From positions 39,530,001 through 39,594,000 of the forward strand of contig CM077597.1 in assembly GCA_039654915.1 (NCBI GenBank): a DNA stretch of 64,000 nt, given 5' to 3'. Positions 10,551 through 21,257 of this stretch are shown one piece after another. The notes beneath the pieces were generated by a model. That model did no database searches. It worked only from the letters and a program-made list of their open reading frames with translations, and was not told where the DNA came from. Positions within the stretch are counted from its first letter, which is position 1. Every line of letters starts with the position of its first letter. The DNA is from Aquilaria yunnanensis (Eukaryota; Streptophyta; Magnoliopsida; Malvales; Thymelaeaceae). A program made the position numbers and the translations under genes.

Positions 10551-11273
10551 AGCAAGTCTCTGCATGGCGCTGAAGTCAGGTACCCCTTGCTACAAAAGGC
10601 TATTTATGCCCTGGTACTTGCAAGCAAAAGGTTACGACCCTATTTCCAAGGGCACTCCATTGTCATCCAAAGTAACCTACCTATTAGGGATATCATGAAG
10701 AAGGTAGACCACTCGGGAAGGCTATCGAAGTGGTGCATCGAGCTAGGTGAGTATGATATCACCTATGAGCTGAGAAAGCCAATAAAAGCACAGGCATTGG
10801 CAGATTTCATTGCTGAGGTACCCATTGCCGAAGACAGTCCACCTAACCTTGGAAAAGATGAACCTGAGTGGACTTTGTTTGTCGACGACACCTCCAGCTC
10901 TAAACATCAAGGAGCTGGAGTAATTCTTCGTGGTCCTAAAGGTATGGAAGTTATGAAGGCCATCAAATTCAGGTTTAGCATCACCAACAATGTGGCAGAA
11001 TATAAAGCCCTCATAGCATGATTGTGCTTAGCCAGAAGAGTTGGTGTAAGAAACTTAAAGGCCCACTGCGATTCTCAACTAGCACTTCGACAGATGGCAG
11101 GGGACTATGGTGCGAAGGACCCAACCTTTGCAAAGTATCATGACCTTGTAACAAAGCTCATACAAGAGTTTGATGTCGTACACATCGAGAACGTGCCTCG
11201 TCGAGACAATACTGAAGCAAATACTTTGGCCAAGTCAAAAAAGTGCGAAGATGTTCTGGACGGTATTTCCTAA
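10551..11273 (+). pseudogene. Tat-1 RNase H plus archaeal-type RNase H, broken
   Basis: The frame continues from the reverse transcriptase upstream of the LTR-B insert. First comes the usual retrotransposon RNase H end (YPLLQKAIYALVLASKRLRPYF, then LSKWCIELGEYDI and KAQALADFIAEV). It is followed by a second RNase H of archaeal type: EWTLFVDDTSSSKHQGAGV, the ITNNVAEYKALIA block, CDSQLALRQMAG and a terminal DNTEANTLAK. A stop at 11019-11021 (after ALIA) and another at 11271-11273 break it. Carrying two RNase H domains is typical of the Tat lineage. Confidence 0.85.
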
Positions 11274-12411
11274 TCAAAGAGAAGTTATACCGACAAGGGT
11301 ATGTGAGTCCACTCCAAAGGTGTGTCAGCGAAGTGGATGTAGAGACAGTCCTCAAAGAAGTCCACAAGGGGGCTCGTTGTTCCCATATAGGAATTGACAC
11401 TCTGGTAGGAGCACTACCTTGCCAGGGATACTTTTAGCCCACCCTAAGGAAGGATGCGAGGCAATTTGTCTAGAAATGTGACAATTGCCAAAGACACGCC
11501 AACATCCAGAGGCTACCATCAGAAATTATAACAACTTCGGCTAACTACCCTTTCCCCTTGGTAGTATGGGGTATTGACCTCATCTGGCCTCTCCCAACTG
11601 CACCCGGAGGGGTGAAGTTCTGCGTAATCACAGTAGATTACTTCACTAAATGGATCGAGGCAGAGCCTCTAGCAACCGTTTCAGCCAAGGACATACAGAA
11701 ATTCATCTAGAAGAACATTTTATGCAGACTCAGAATACCGAGGGTGATAATGGCTGATAATGGTTTCTAGTTTATTGACAAGGGGTTCCAGTAATTCGCT
11801 ATCAACCTCAGGATAAAAATGCACTTCGCCCTGGTAGCTCATTCTCAGAATAATGAATAGGTAGAGGTGTCTAACAGAACCATAAATGATGGTTTGAAAA
11901 ATAAATTGAATCAAACAAAGGGAAAATGGCCAAGAGAACTTCCCAGTGTGCTATGGAGCTATCGGACAACCCCTCGAAAGGCCACAGGTGAAACACCTTT
12001 CTCACTCATCTTCGGCATAAAGGCCATTATTCCTATCAAAGTGGTTTAGGCATCGATCAGGGTACAAGTGTTCAATGAAGAATGGTACAACCTCAGGTTG
12101 AGAACCAAGCTGGACCTAATTGACAAACACAGAGAAGTGGCTGAGCTTAGAAGAAAAGCTTTATAGCAAAGGGTAGCTATAGCTGCGAACTCGCTTTTCA
12201 GGCGAAAAGGAATCCGGAAGGGGGACCTTGTCCTCCGGAAGGCTGAGTTTGAGCGCCGAAGACCATCTCATGAAGTACTTTGGGTAAACTGGGAGGGGCC
12301 TTATTTGGTCTTTGATGAAGTTTGGCCAGGAGTGTACAAGCTTGGTGATACTGAAGGTGGAGAATTGAGGAATACATGGCATTTAGATGCTTTGAAAAAA
12401 TTCTACACTTA
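11243..12411 (+). pseudogene. Tat-1 integrase, broken
   Basis: Integrase would insert the DNA copy into the genome. Visible are the HHCC zinc region (ending CDNCQRHANIQ near 11480-11512), the core with aspartates in WGIDLIWPLP (about 11567) and in VIMADNGF (about 11740), the NN-stop-VEVSNR region where the catalytic glutamate should lie (about 11855-11880), and a C-terminal part with RKGDLVLRKAEF and NWEGPYLVFDEV. At least five stops interrupt it (for example 11709, 11769, 11860, 12048). No chromodomain is present, as expected for Tat. The frame ends near 12411, 400 bases before the stop of the convergent antisense gene. Confidence 0.85.
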
Positions 12412-13505
12412 GAAATTTTTCTAAGGAAAATATTCCCACCAAAGGAGCCTAGCCGAACAATGTGTAAGTGCCTATGTACAAAAATGATACATTTTCTCTG
12501 AAGAGGCTTTAAACCGAACATGGCTGATAAAAAAAGGCAAAGCTTTGCTGAAAGATATTAGCCGAACTATACACCAAAAATGGCTATCCGAATAACAAGT
12601 TCGGAGGATACATACTATTTTCTCGAGGGACCTAGGCTAAAAATGGTTGAACTAACCCTCGGTACCGAAGATAGTATAGAAGAAACATGTCTTGAGACTT
12701 ACCCAAATTTTGGAGGAAAGAAGGGATTTTATTAATTTGTGCCTTGGTACAACAAAAGGAAGTTTACAAGAAGAAGTTTACAAAGAAAAAGAAAAAGTGA
12801 AGTCCTAGACGACTAGGGGACCTCATCATCTTGAGCTACTCCATCACCAATCTCCTTTGTCACAACCTTCGGTGCTGGAGGAGGAGCAAAGGGAAGATTG
12901 AGATGTTCAATCTTTGACCATGCCCAGCGAGGCCCCTTGGGGATGTCCATGCCCCCTAGAAATGAGAGGTTGAGGTTGGGGTACTTTGCCAGGACTTGGT
13001 GCCGAGCCAAACAAAAGTCGTGTTGGAATGCAACCTTGGTTGCTTGATCAGCCTTGTCTTTCTTAACAGACAAGTCATCCAGCTCGTTCCTCAACTCAAC
13101 AACCTCCCTCTATAGCTTCTTCGTCTTCTTCTTCTTCTTCGTCTCCTTCTTCAACGCATCAACCTCGGCTTCAAGTTCAGCGTTGTCTGCAAGGGCCTTC
13201 ATCAAGAGAGCAGAGTCCTCCACCTTCTCCTTCTGGTAGACATTGTTAGCCGAAGATAGCGCGATAACCTTCTTGTCGAGGTCAGACACCTTTTATGAAA
13301 ATTCTTGAGAGAGCTCCTCTTGACTCCTTAAGAACTCATCCTGAACTTTGGCCACCTCATCCTTTGCTATCTTGTTGAGCTAACCATACATAAGGACCGA
13401 GGTGGCACAAAACGCCTTAGCTCTTGCCAAGGACTCCTCGGTCTGAGATCGGACCGAAGATTGTTTCGCTGCCCAAACTCTGAAATATCCACTATACGCC
13501 AAGAG

Positions 13506-13589
13506 CTACAAAAAGAGACTCCAAATAAGGGTCAAAAGGCCATAAAAGCTTAGAAAAATATTCTAAGTCCCGAGAAGCTCAAAACTTAC
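13506..13589 (-). other. Intron of the antisense gene (phase 0, 84 bases)
   Basis: Donor CAG|GTAAGT and acceptor CTCTTTTTGTAG on the minus strand. Removing it keeps the reading frame between the SEHANQ exon end and the LLAYSG exon start, and continues into the coiled coil. Confidence 0.75.
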
Positions 13590-13849
13590 CTGGTTAGCAT
13601 GTTCGGACATCCTCGCGGTGAGGACCTCCTCATTTGGGCACTCCTCAGTGAAAGACATGAAGGTGGCGTTGGTGAGGATGCCCTTCACCATCTAAGGAGC
13701 CATTCTCTGGCTGTCATCAGAGAATAAGTTCATGTCCTCCGTGAAAGACCAGAAAGGCTCCGTTGGCACCTTGTCCTTTGGGATGTGGGAGTCCTAAACA
13801 GCCTGCTTCCGAGCATTCTCGAACATCCACACAGCGGGCGCCAGTTGCT

Positions 13850-13961
13850 CTACAAAATCACATCGAACTTCTATCAAGACATTATCCCTTAGCCATTCAT
13901 GTATAAGATTGAAAATGCCAAAAAATTCCCAAATTCATAGAAAGATGGCTAAGGGGCAAAC
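13850..13961 (-). other. Intron of the antisense gene (phase 1, 112 bases)
   Basis: Donor CCAG|GTTTGC and acceptor GATTTTGTAG on the minus strand. The exon before it ends in a DVTKVLP segment and the exon after it starts a QLAPAVWMFENAR segment; the frame is kept. Confidence 0.7.
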
Positions 13962-14189
13962 CTGGCAGAACCTTGGTGACATCCTCCTCAGAGTCGTTGC
14001 CCTCTTCTACATCAGTAGGGATCTGCTTGGCCTTCCTCCTTCAGTGCTCTTTGACCTCTTCAGCTGAAGGGGCCCCTGCCGAAGTTCCCAGGATATTCCC
14101 CGAAGTGACGAGGCTCCGGAGAGTTGGGCTGACGGCTGGCTCCGAGGGTGGGTCAATGCAAACTGAGGACTAGTCCTGCACCTCGACCT

Positions 14190-15611
14190 TGTTAGTGTTG
14201 TGCCCAAAAGCCAATCATGAGATGATTGTATTTTTCTACACATTGAGTCATGATATTTTATTAAGGCATTAATCCAGCAATTATGTTTGTTGTTTTGTTT
14301 ATTCGTAACAAAAGAAACATAATTGTAACCCTAGAATAATGATATTCTCAATTGTCCCAAGTCTAGTATTATTGTGGAGCAGGTTGCAATAATACATAAC
14401 GACTAGCATATGTGGAGACTAATATGAGATATGTAGTCTACATATGGGTACAAGTTGGAGAACTTGTGTACTGGACCGACCCACCAAGAGAACACTACAT
14501 GGATCGTTATATGAGTGTCATAATTGATTCTCATAGTGATCAGGGTATATGTAGTCCTTTGACCTAAGGTCATCAAGGTTCCCTACATGTGAGTCACATA
14601 CTTTGATACTTTCCTTTGTTGCTCGTAATTGAGTGAACTTGAAGGAGGTCATTGGGTATGTCACATATCATGCGGAGGGATTTGTATGATCAAGATGGGT
14701 TTTGTCCCTCCTATGTAACAGGAGTGATATCTTCGGGCCCCTTGATAGAGTGAGACTTAGAAAATGCATGGCCATGCTCGCATGAGTTGATATACGATAT
14801 CAATGTCATCAGTTTAAGTTGGTCTACTGGGTAATCAAGAAACCAAAGATTGGGCTATACGAAAATGACACATTCCATGTCTCATGCTTAGTCTTGATAT
14901 CTTGGACAAAGGGACAATGGCATATATCAGTAATGATCATAAAGGTTTAGTCGAATCACCGACAATCTTGTCACTTGGGTAGTAGTGATGTGTTGCTAGA
15001 CACCGCTCATTACTTATGATCATAAATGTGTGATTTATGATCATTGCCAACATGGTAAGAGCCAATTGGGTCGAACACGTAGAGCTATTTGGATCATTAG
15101 AGTGCATGGGCTAATTATTTGGGTTATGGTTTCACAATAATTTTGCATTAATAATGGGCCCAAGAGTTGAGCCATTATTCAGCCCAAAATGAAAGCCTAA
15201 TTGGATTAGGGCTTTGAAACTTATTAGGCCTAGAAGTTGAGTCTCACTATAAATACAACTTTCAGTGAGAAATTCGATGCTTCTTGCCCTAGCCTCCCAA
15301 AAGAACAGCCACACACTTCTCTTGCAATTGCTTAGAGGATGCAAGCTAGCACTGCGAAAGCAAGAGAAACGCATCTACCGGGACGTGGTGGAAGCGTGGT
15401 GATCCCGAGAAGCTCATGTGGATACCATAGAGAGCTTAAACATGTCAACTGTTCAGGTTTTGTGATTCCACTTTACAGTTGGGTGAGAGATCTCAACCGA
15501 AAATTAGGTATGAAAATTTTTGAACACCTGGTTTACCCCATTTCACTTGGATCCTGGAGGGTTTCGGTTAAATTCCGCTGTGCTTGTTTGGCTCCTGAAA
15601 CCCAATAAACA
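14190..15611 (+). mobile_element. Solo LTR of the copia family in Tat-1
   Basis: About 1422 bases, beginning TGTTAGTGTTGTGCCC and ending ACCCAATAAACA. It is homologous to the LTRs of the full copia element (39463-50213). A TATA box CTATAAATAC lies near 15247. Unlike the other solo copies it has no clean 5-bp duplication (flanks GACCT and TCGCC), so the duplication has mutated or the right end is slightly misplaced. It splits the antisense gene. Confidence 0.88.
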
Positions 15612-15783
15612 TCGCCTTCTGGAGGGGGAGGAAGAGAGTCCTTCCTTGACTTCTTCGCTGACGATGGCCCTCCTCCTGATGTCTTCCCCCCTTTCGAGGC
15701 AGCCTTCTTGTTTTGCTACTCCCCCTTTTCAACTTGACCAAGGAAGAGGAACTTGTAAAATGCAGTGGACTGATCGCCCATCT

Positions 15784-15851
15784 CTAAAAAAGGAAAGACA
15801 TCAGTGTAAGTGCAGAGGAGTACATATAACAAAATCTAGAAGATGACTTAC
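15784..15851 (-). other. Intron of the antisense gene (phase 1, 68 bases)
   Basis: Donor AAGA|GTAAGT and acceptor TTTCCTTTTTTAG on the minus strand. The frame is kept between the GELTYEGLVK exon end and the MGDQSTAFYKFLFLGQ exon. It is short for a plant intron but both sites are strong. Confidence 0.7.
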
Positions 15852-17010
15852 TCTTAACAAGGCCTTCGTAGGTGAGCTCACCCCAAAGAAGCATTACTAA
15901 CCACGCCTTTTTCCCATCAAAGGTAGGCTTCGGCATATCCAGGTCAGTCTTGTGGTCCTTGATTACCCCTAGCTCCCGAAGGACCTCTTCGGTCATAAGA
16001 TTCCACTTGATGTGAAAGGGGTACAAGGAGCTTGGAGGGACCTCAAGGCCCCAGTCCGTGACAACTCGGATGCGGCTGTCAAACTCCTCAAATTTCACTA
16101 CCAACTCAGTAGTTAGCAGCTTCTTGGGGTCAACGACATCCGTCTCCAGTGTTCCCCATGCCCACCTGGTCGGCATATACGACCACGCCTTGTCCACCTT
16201 CAGGAAGAAGAATTTCTTCTGCCACCCTTACCAGCTGTCCTTGGTCCTGAAGGTGAACATATATTTTTTGCTCCCAGATCCCCGAGGTAGCAAAAAATAG
16301 AAGCCACCCTTTGAAACCAGAAAGAGCTTGTAGTACTACATGAAGATGACGAAGTGGGGCTCTATCTTGAAAACCCCACACATGCAAAGTAAAAGGGTTG
16401 AAATAGGAGTAAGAGTTAGGAGGAAGCTGATTCACGGCTATGCCATGAAATTGGTAGAACTCACAAATCATCTTCGGCGGAGAAAACCGAAGTCCGGCCT
16501 TCAGTTGGGCCCGAAATATGTAACCTCATCCAAGTTATTCATGTAACTGAACAGGCCAGGCCTAAGTAGCCTGGTAACCGTGTAAGAAGGAAGAAATAAT
16601 TTAGTTGTCCACTCCACTAACTTCTCCGAAGTGGTACAACTCGTATAAGAATTAAGAGGAAGCCAGCTCTTGGGGACATTTGGACAGACATGAGTGGAAT
16701 GGGGAAGACATTCGGATGAAGGAAACCTAACTTTAGAAAGGTGAAAAGAAAAGAAGGAAACAATGCTGAAGAATGACTTCGGAAGAAGGAGACGACTTCG
16801 AAACAGTAGAAAAAATGGAAACACAAGAAACCAAAGGACTTCAGAAAGGAGAACCCACCAAAGCTCTTACCGAAGCCAGGATTTGAGAACGCCGTCACAA
16901 AAACTCGCCAGAAATTGCTCCGCCACTTGCACCGCTGCGGAAAAGGGAGAAAAGATTGAGAGCAAATGAAAGAAAAATGGAAGCAAGTGGGAACTCTGAG
17001 GAGAGGAAGG

Positions 17011-17020
17011 TTTATATAGG
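17011..17020 (-). promoter_or_regulatory. Candidate TATA box of the antisense gene
   Basis: CCTATATAAA on the minus strand lies about 300 bases before the inferred start codon (16711). A pyrimidine-rich leader containing a GTAAG donor-like site (about 16874) follows it. It sits inside the Tat-1 3' region, not in an LTR. Confidence 0.55.
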
Positions 17021-17120
17021 CCAAAGGGGGTAGGCGAATCATCGCCACAATTACCCATCGAAGGCGAAGAGATGCGGTTGATGTAACCGATGCAACTGTC
17101 CCCCAATTACCACGTGACAC

Positions 17121-17478
17121 ATGTCACCCAATGCAGGAAACAAGGGCACACCTCCTGATAGCATGAAGGCCTAGGCAAGCCTATCCGAAGTCACGCACCT
17201 ATCTGATTACGAGACATGATAATTCACTGACTTGCAGTAGAAAACCAAAAGAGGAATACACACTTCGAAAATACCAAGGGCCTAGCCAAGAAACGAGCAA
17301 TGGCACTTATAAACTACCTCCGCTGAGAAAACACACCTTCGGAAAATGCAATATCCCCTATCTAAGAAGGCCAATAAGCTACATCTATGGCAACTGCTAG
17401 CTTCAACAACGAGCTCCACGAAATGCTCTCAAAGACTCTATTCATCGAAGTTACAACTTCGGCTTCTTGAGGGGGGCA
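17121..17478 (+). other. Tat-1 3' untranslated tail with polypurine tract
   Basis: No coding frame is visible. The stretch ends with GAGGGGGGCA (17469-17478), a polypurine tract directly before the TG of the 3' LTR. The tract would prime plus-strand DNA synthesis. Confidence 0.7.
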
Positions 17479-18296
17479 TGTGATAGCCAAATGGCTTACA
17501 CTTATATAGCCTTTGGGGATGAATGACAAGTACCACCCTCAGAGGTACATCTGACCAACCTCAGAAAATGAATTCTCACCACCCTCGGCTGATGACACTA
17601 CCACCCTCAAAAGGACATACTGCGCCATCCTCGGTCAAGTGATTTGGCAACCTCGGGAGGCCATCTCCCATCTTCGGCAGAATATAGTGTTCGCTGAAGG
17701 TCCTTCACCCTACCGAGGAGCCTCCTTCTACGGCCCTTGAGAGCAAAAACCGGACCGAAGAAGACCCGTCTGCCGAAGGGGTATTACCCCACGAAAAAGG
17801 CCCGTCACTGAATGAGTTCTCACCCAAATGAGACAAAGATAGTCAGGAGCCTCTCTCACAGAGACCTCGTACATGCCCCTGACACACAGGCCTCCAACGG
17901 CTTTGACTTCTGGCCAGAACGGCCTATGGCCAGCTAGAGATCCCTATCCCTGAAGGTACGAACCGCATCTGGCTGAACACGTGTCGTGATCTGAGCGGGT
18001 TGTGTCAAATGGACTTCCCCTAAAGCCCTCCTATAAATACTTAGGGAATGGCCTTGGTAAGGACACAAGCTGAACCTCTAAGAGAATTCTGCTCTTTACT
18101 CTCTTCCATACTTGCCAAATACTAACTTGGGCATCGGAGGCTCCTTTCCCTGAAACACACTCTAGGGACCTCCTAACCCTTGCTCTTTTGAGCGTTTCAA
18201 GCAATCTCACGCTAGAAGTCTCCTCTACCAACATCTCTACAACAGAAGTACCTGTCAGGCCCACCATGTCACACAACGAAGATGCCGCCAGAATCA
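17479..18296 (+). repeat. Tat-1 3' LTR
   Basis: Begins TGTGATAGCC and ends GAATCA, 818 bases. The TATA box (TATAAATA) near 18030 matches that of the 5' LTR. Many substitutions separate the two LTRs, so the insertion is old. Confidence 0.85.
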
Positions 18297-20058
18297 CCTT
18301 TATCCTCTTGCCTAGGTGTAAACTGTCGTGCCCTAAACTGCCCCTGGCCCATTTGGGCCTGATTTTTTTTTTTTTTTTTAAACATGCAGCGGAAGTTTTC
18401 ATTACACAGAAGGGGCTTTTAAAACTCACTAAGACTTATGGGCACGAACCCCAGGATACTTATCGGTACTAGCTCGTTAAGTTCTTTAATTAAGGTTAAG
18501 TTGATGTGCTCTCAGAAACAAGCTAGTGCCTATGTGGATTTCATGTGTTCATTTTCATGGTCTTTACCGAGCTTAGCCAAGAATATGCATGGCAACTAAA
18601 ACACCAACTTAAGTTTAAAAACTTATTTTCATGCATATGCTTTGCGTGCTTATGCGTTTTGGAGTTCACTAGTGCACATAAACACTTAATGCCTTTAAAT
18701 GCAACTAATGCTTAGGCATGTATTAATTCACATACGTGCATTTAAATTTCTTATTAGCCAAACTTTACACAAGCATCCAATTTCATGCTTTTTCTAAGTT
18801 TACTTGCATGTTCTTTACTAAATGAGCATACATAGCCAAACATTGCATGCTTTTAACATAGACATGGGCTTATGGGCCTTTTAGTACTTAACATGCATAT
18901 GGCCCAAAATTAACCAAGAATAAAATCAAAATTTTTAAGTTCTTATTTAAGCCCAATTTCAACATGCTTCAAATTTCATGAAAACATAACCCATAAATTC
19001 ATGCATGGGCCTTGGTAAGTCCACCAAGCAATAAAAATACCCGAAAATGTCCAAGTCCATAATACAAGCCCAAAGCCAAGTTTTGGCCAAATTTTAGCTA
19101 AGTCCATAATTTGGTCACTAAAGTTAGACCAACAAAAACATGCTTAAAAGCAACCCATAAATTCACAAAGCCATGGAACACAAATTTCCACCTTAATAGA
19201 CCTTGTTCCCACAATTCTAAGACTTCAAGTCCTGCACAGAAAGTCCACATTTTTTTAGCTTGTTTACAAGCAGCTTATATACTTAGAATACTTAGAATAT
19301 TTTGAGCAATACCATACACAAATCCAACCTTAGAATACAGAAAGAGTACTCAAGACTCTTAGCTTGATCTTTCAAGCAAACCTTTACCTACAAAAGTAGA
19401 GTAGGGCGGGTGAGTTATAAAACTCAATAAGGATTCCGTGGCATCCAATGCCTAACTTATGGCCTCCAAGGCCTAACATATGCCAAGAATGTAATGGCAA
19501 AATAATCCTTATTCCTGCAAAGGAAACATAAAGACAAAGAAAACAAAAAGATACATGCATATAGCAATAATATCATAATTGGGGGTTAGCATGCACAACA
19601 AATCAAAGAAGCACACAAACACACGCCACTTAACACTTTGTTCACAGAAGGGCAGCAAGCATCCCTCAAGTTTTAGTTCATTAATTTCATATACTTAATG
19701 TTTTCGGAGAGCTCACTTAGCATAGGAATTAAGGTGGCCGCCTTAACTCCTAGCCCATAATGCTTGCTTACTTAACTTAGCTCATGAGCAAAACAGAATT
19801 GCCGAAGCAATAACATAACTTAAGCCCTCTTAGCACTCCTAGGATCACATGGTTCTTTGACCATCACCTAGGGGCCCGAATACTCACATAAAAAGGCCAT
19901 GGAATTATACCATGCAATAAAGTGAGTATAGGAATCCTTACCCACAACACCGAAAGCTTTATAAGCTTATTTTCCTTCGTTTTCCTTGCTTGTTGACTCT
20001 AGAAATTGTTTTCTAGCATAAGAACCAAGATGGGCCGAATTTTATTAGTAACCATAAG

Positions 20059-20364
20059 ATACCAAGAACACTTGGTGATTAACTCAAATAACACAAAATA
20101 CCAAGAACACTTGGTGTACACTTACAGAACCTCACAGAAGAGGTAAGGCCAATTTCTTGTGCTTGATGTTCTTCAAGCTTTTTCTTGATTTCTTGCTTCT
20201 AATGAACTTAGGAACTCAATCACACAAAGAGCTCCTTGAGTGGAGTTTAAAACCTCCAAGAAATGGAAATGGCCGAATTTTCCTCCTTGGTTTTCTTTGA
20301 ATTCTTCACCTGATTCTTGCTCTTTATGGTCTTAGAGCTTGAATTCAACCAAGAATACTTGGTT
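20059..20364. repeat. Three CCAAGNNNNCTTGG palindromes in Tekay U3
   Basis: CCAAGAACACTTGG occurs at 20062-20075 and 20101-20114, inside a 19-base direct repeat spaced 39 bases apart. CCAAGAATACTTGG occurs at 20349-20362. All are 100-400 bases upstream of the candidate TATA box in element sense, which suggests dimeric protein-binding sites; no binding protein can be named. Confidence 0.6.
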
Positions 20365-20590
20365 TTAATTTGAGAAATGATTATTTCTAGCTATGGACGA
20401 ATATTTAGATGAGAAAAGAGTTGGAAATGTGTTTGGAATGATGAGACTTGGTATGGAAGAAAATGGAGAGAGAATGAGAGAGTTTGAGAGCAAATGGCTT
20501 TGAATGAGTGGAGTGATTATGTTTTAATGTGTGGGAAGGTGATGGCCAGCCATATGGGAAGGAAAATGAGTGTATAATGTGCTTGGAAGG

Positions 20591-20882
20591 TGGGAGACAA
20601 GATTAAAAGAGATGAAGACTAATTGGAAGACTTTTGTGTAAGTTTGGTAGAAAAAGTCAAAAGTAGGTAAAGAAAGAATCCAAGGTAATGATTAAGGGTG
20701 GGAGGTGGATTAAAATAATAGGAAATTAATAATGTGTTTGAAATGAGTGGGAGACAAGATTTAATGGATGGAAGACTAATTGGAAGACTTTTGTGTAAGT
20801 TTGGTAGAAAAAGTCAAAAATAGGTGAAGAAAGAATCCAAGGTGATGACTAAGGATGGGAGGTGGATTAAAATAATAGGATT
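20591..20882. repeat. 157-base tandem duplication in Tekay U3
   Basis: The block starting TGGGAGACAAGATT at 20591 recurs at 20748 with high similarity. The same pair occurs in the other LTR (about 28658-28950). It lies 360-650 bases from the LTR start, upstream of the candidate TATA box, where enhancers would lie. Confidence 0.8.
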
Positions 20883-21243
20883 TGGAGGAAGGTGACATAA
20901 AATATTGGGAATTGGAGGGGCATGGCTGGCTAAGGCATCCAAAGCCATTAAAATGGCATAATTCCCCCTTTAGTCCTCCAACTTTCTAAATTTGGGCAAT
21001 TGAGCCCAACCACTAAAAATCCCTTTGTTCAATTTAGTCCCTCATCTTTAAAAACCACCATTTTCATTACTATTTCTCTTGGCCTAAGCCAAGCTTATTT
21101 TTAAGATGTTCAACACTCAATTATGCACATGCCATATTGTCTTCTCAATTTAATTGAGCTAAATTCCTAATTAAGGAAAAATTCTTATGCTCCAAATCCA
21201 TTTAACCCGGGACCTAATCACTTTGGATTGTCCGGGCATTACA

Positions 21244-21257
21244 ACACTCCCCTCCTT
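21244..21257 (-). promoter_or_regulatory. Tekay polypurine tract
   Basis: AAGGAGGGGAGTGT on the minus strand abuts the 3' LTR and overlaps the stop codon of the polyprotein. It would prime plus-strand synthesis. Confidence 0.85.

Larger units (their letters stand above)
12728..17022 (-). pseudogene. Tat-1 antisense spliced gene (gypsy-type transposon protein), broken
   Basis: On the strand opposite to gag-pol I can read a gene-like structure. There is a TATA box (CCTATATAAA, 17020-17011), a likely ATG at 16711-16709, and coding exons with the LKAGLRF...YQFHGIAVNQLPPNSY block (about 16500-16420). This block resembles the Pfam 'putative gypsy type transposon' family. Then follow a conserved GGFYFLLPRGSGSKKY / FFFLKVDKAW region, a linker, a long coiled coil (about 13420-13060), the LARHQVLAKYPNLNLSFLGGMDI motif, a stop at 12815-12813 and AATAAA at 12733-12728. 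Three introns keep the frame: 15784-15851 (phase 1), 13850-13961 (phase 1) and 13506-13589 (phase 0), all GT-AG. Several nonsense codons and a frameshift near 16340-16400 make this copy dead. A copia LTR interrupts it at 14190-15611. Its function is unknown. Confidence 0.75.
2125..18296 (+). mobile_element. Tat-1: decayed Tat-lineage Ty3/gypsy retrotransposon
   Basis: Two LTRs of 819 and 818 bases begin with T(G)TGATAGCCAAATGG and end in ATCA. They flank gag, protease, reverse transcriptase, RNase H, a second (archaeal-type) RNase H, integrase, and then a long 3' region with an antisense gene. The second RNase H plus the antisense 'gypsy-type transposon' gene are hallmarks of the Tat lineage (Grande, RIRE2, Ogre and relatives). 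Every sense domain carries stop codons and the LTRs are clearly diverged, so the copy is old and non-autonomous. Two later insertions lie inside it (6445-10545 and 14190-15611). Without them the element would be about 10.6 kb. I could not find a matching 5-bp target-site duplication. Confidence 0.88.
18324..21243 (-). repeat. Tekay 3' LTR
   Basis: 2920 bases; on the minus strand it begins TGTAATGCCCGG and ends GGGCACGACA. A candidate TATA box (TATAAA, minus strand, 19963-19958) would place U3 at about 1.28 kb. U3 contains a 157-base tandem duplication (20591-20882) and three CCAAGNNNNCTTGG palindromes (20062, 20101, 20349). Confidence 0.93.
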
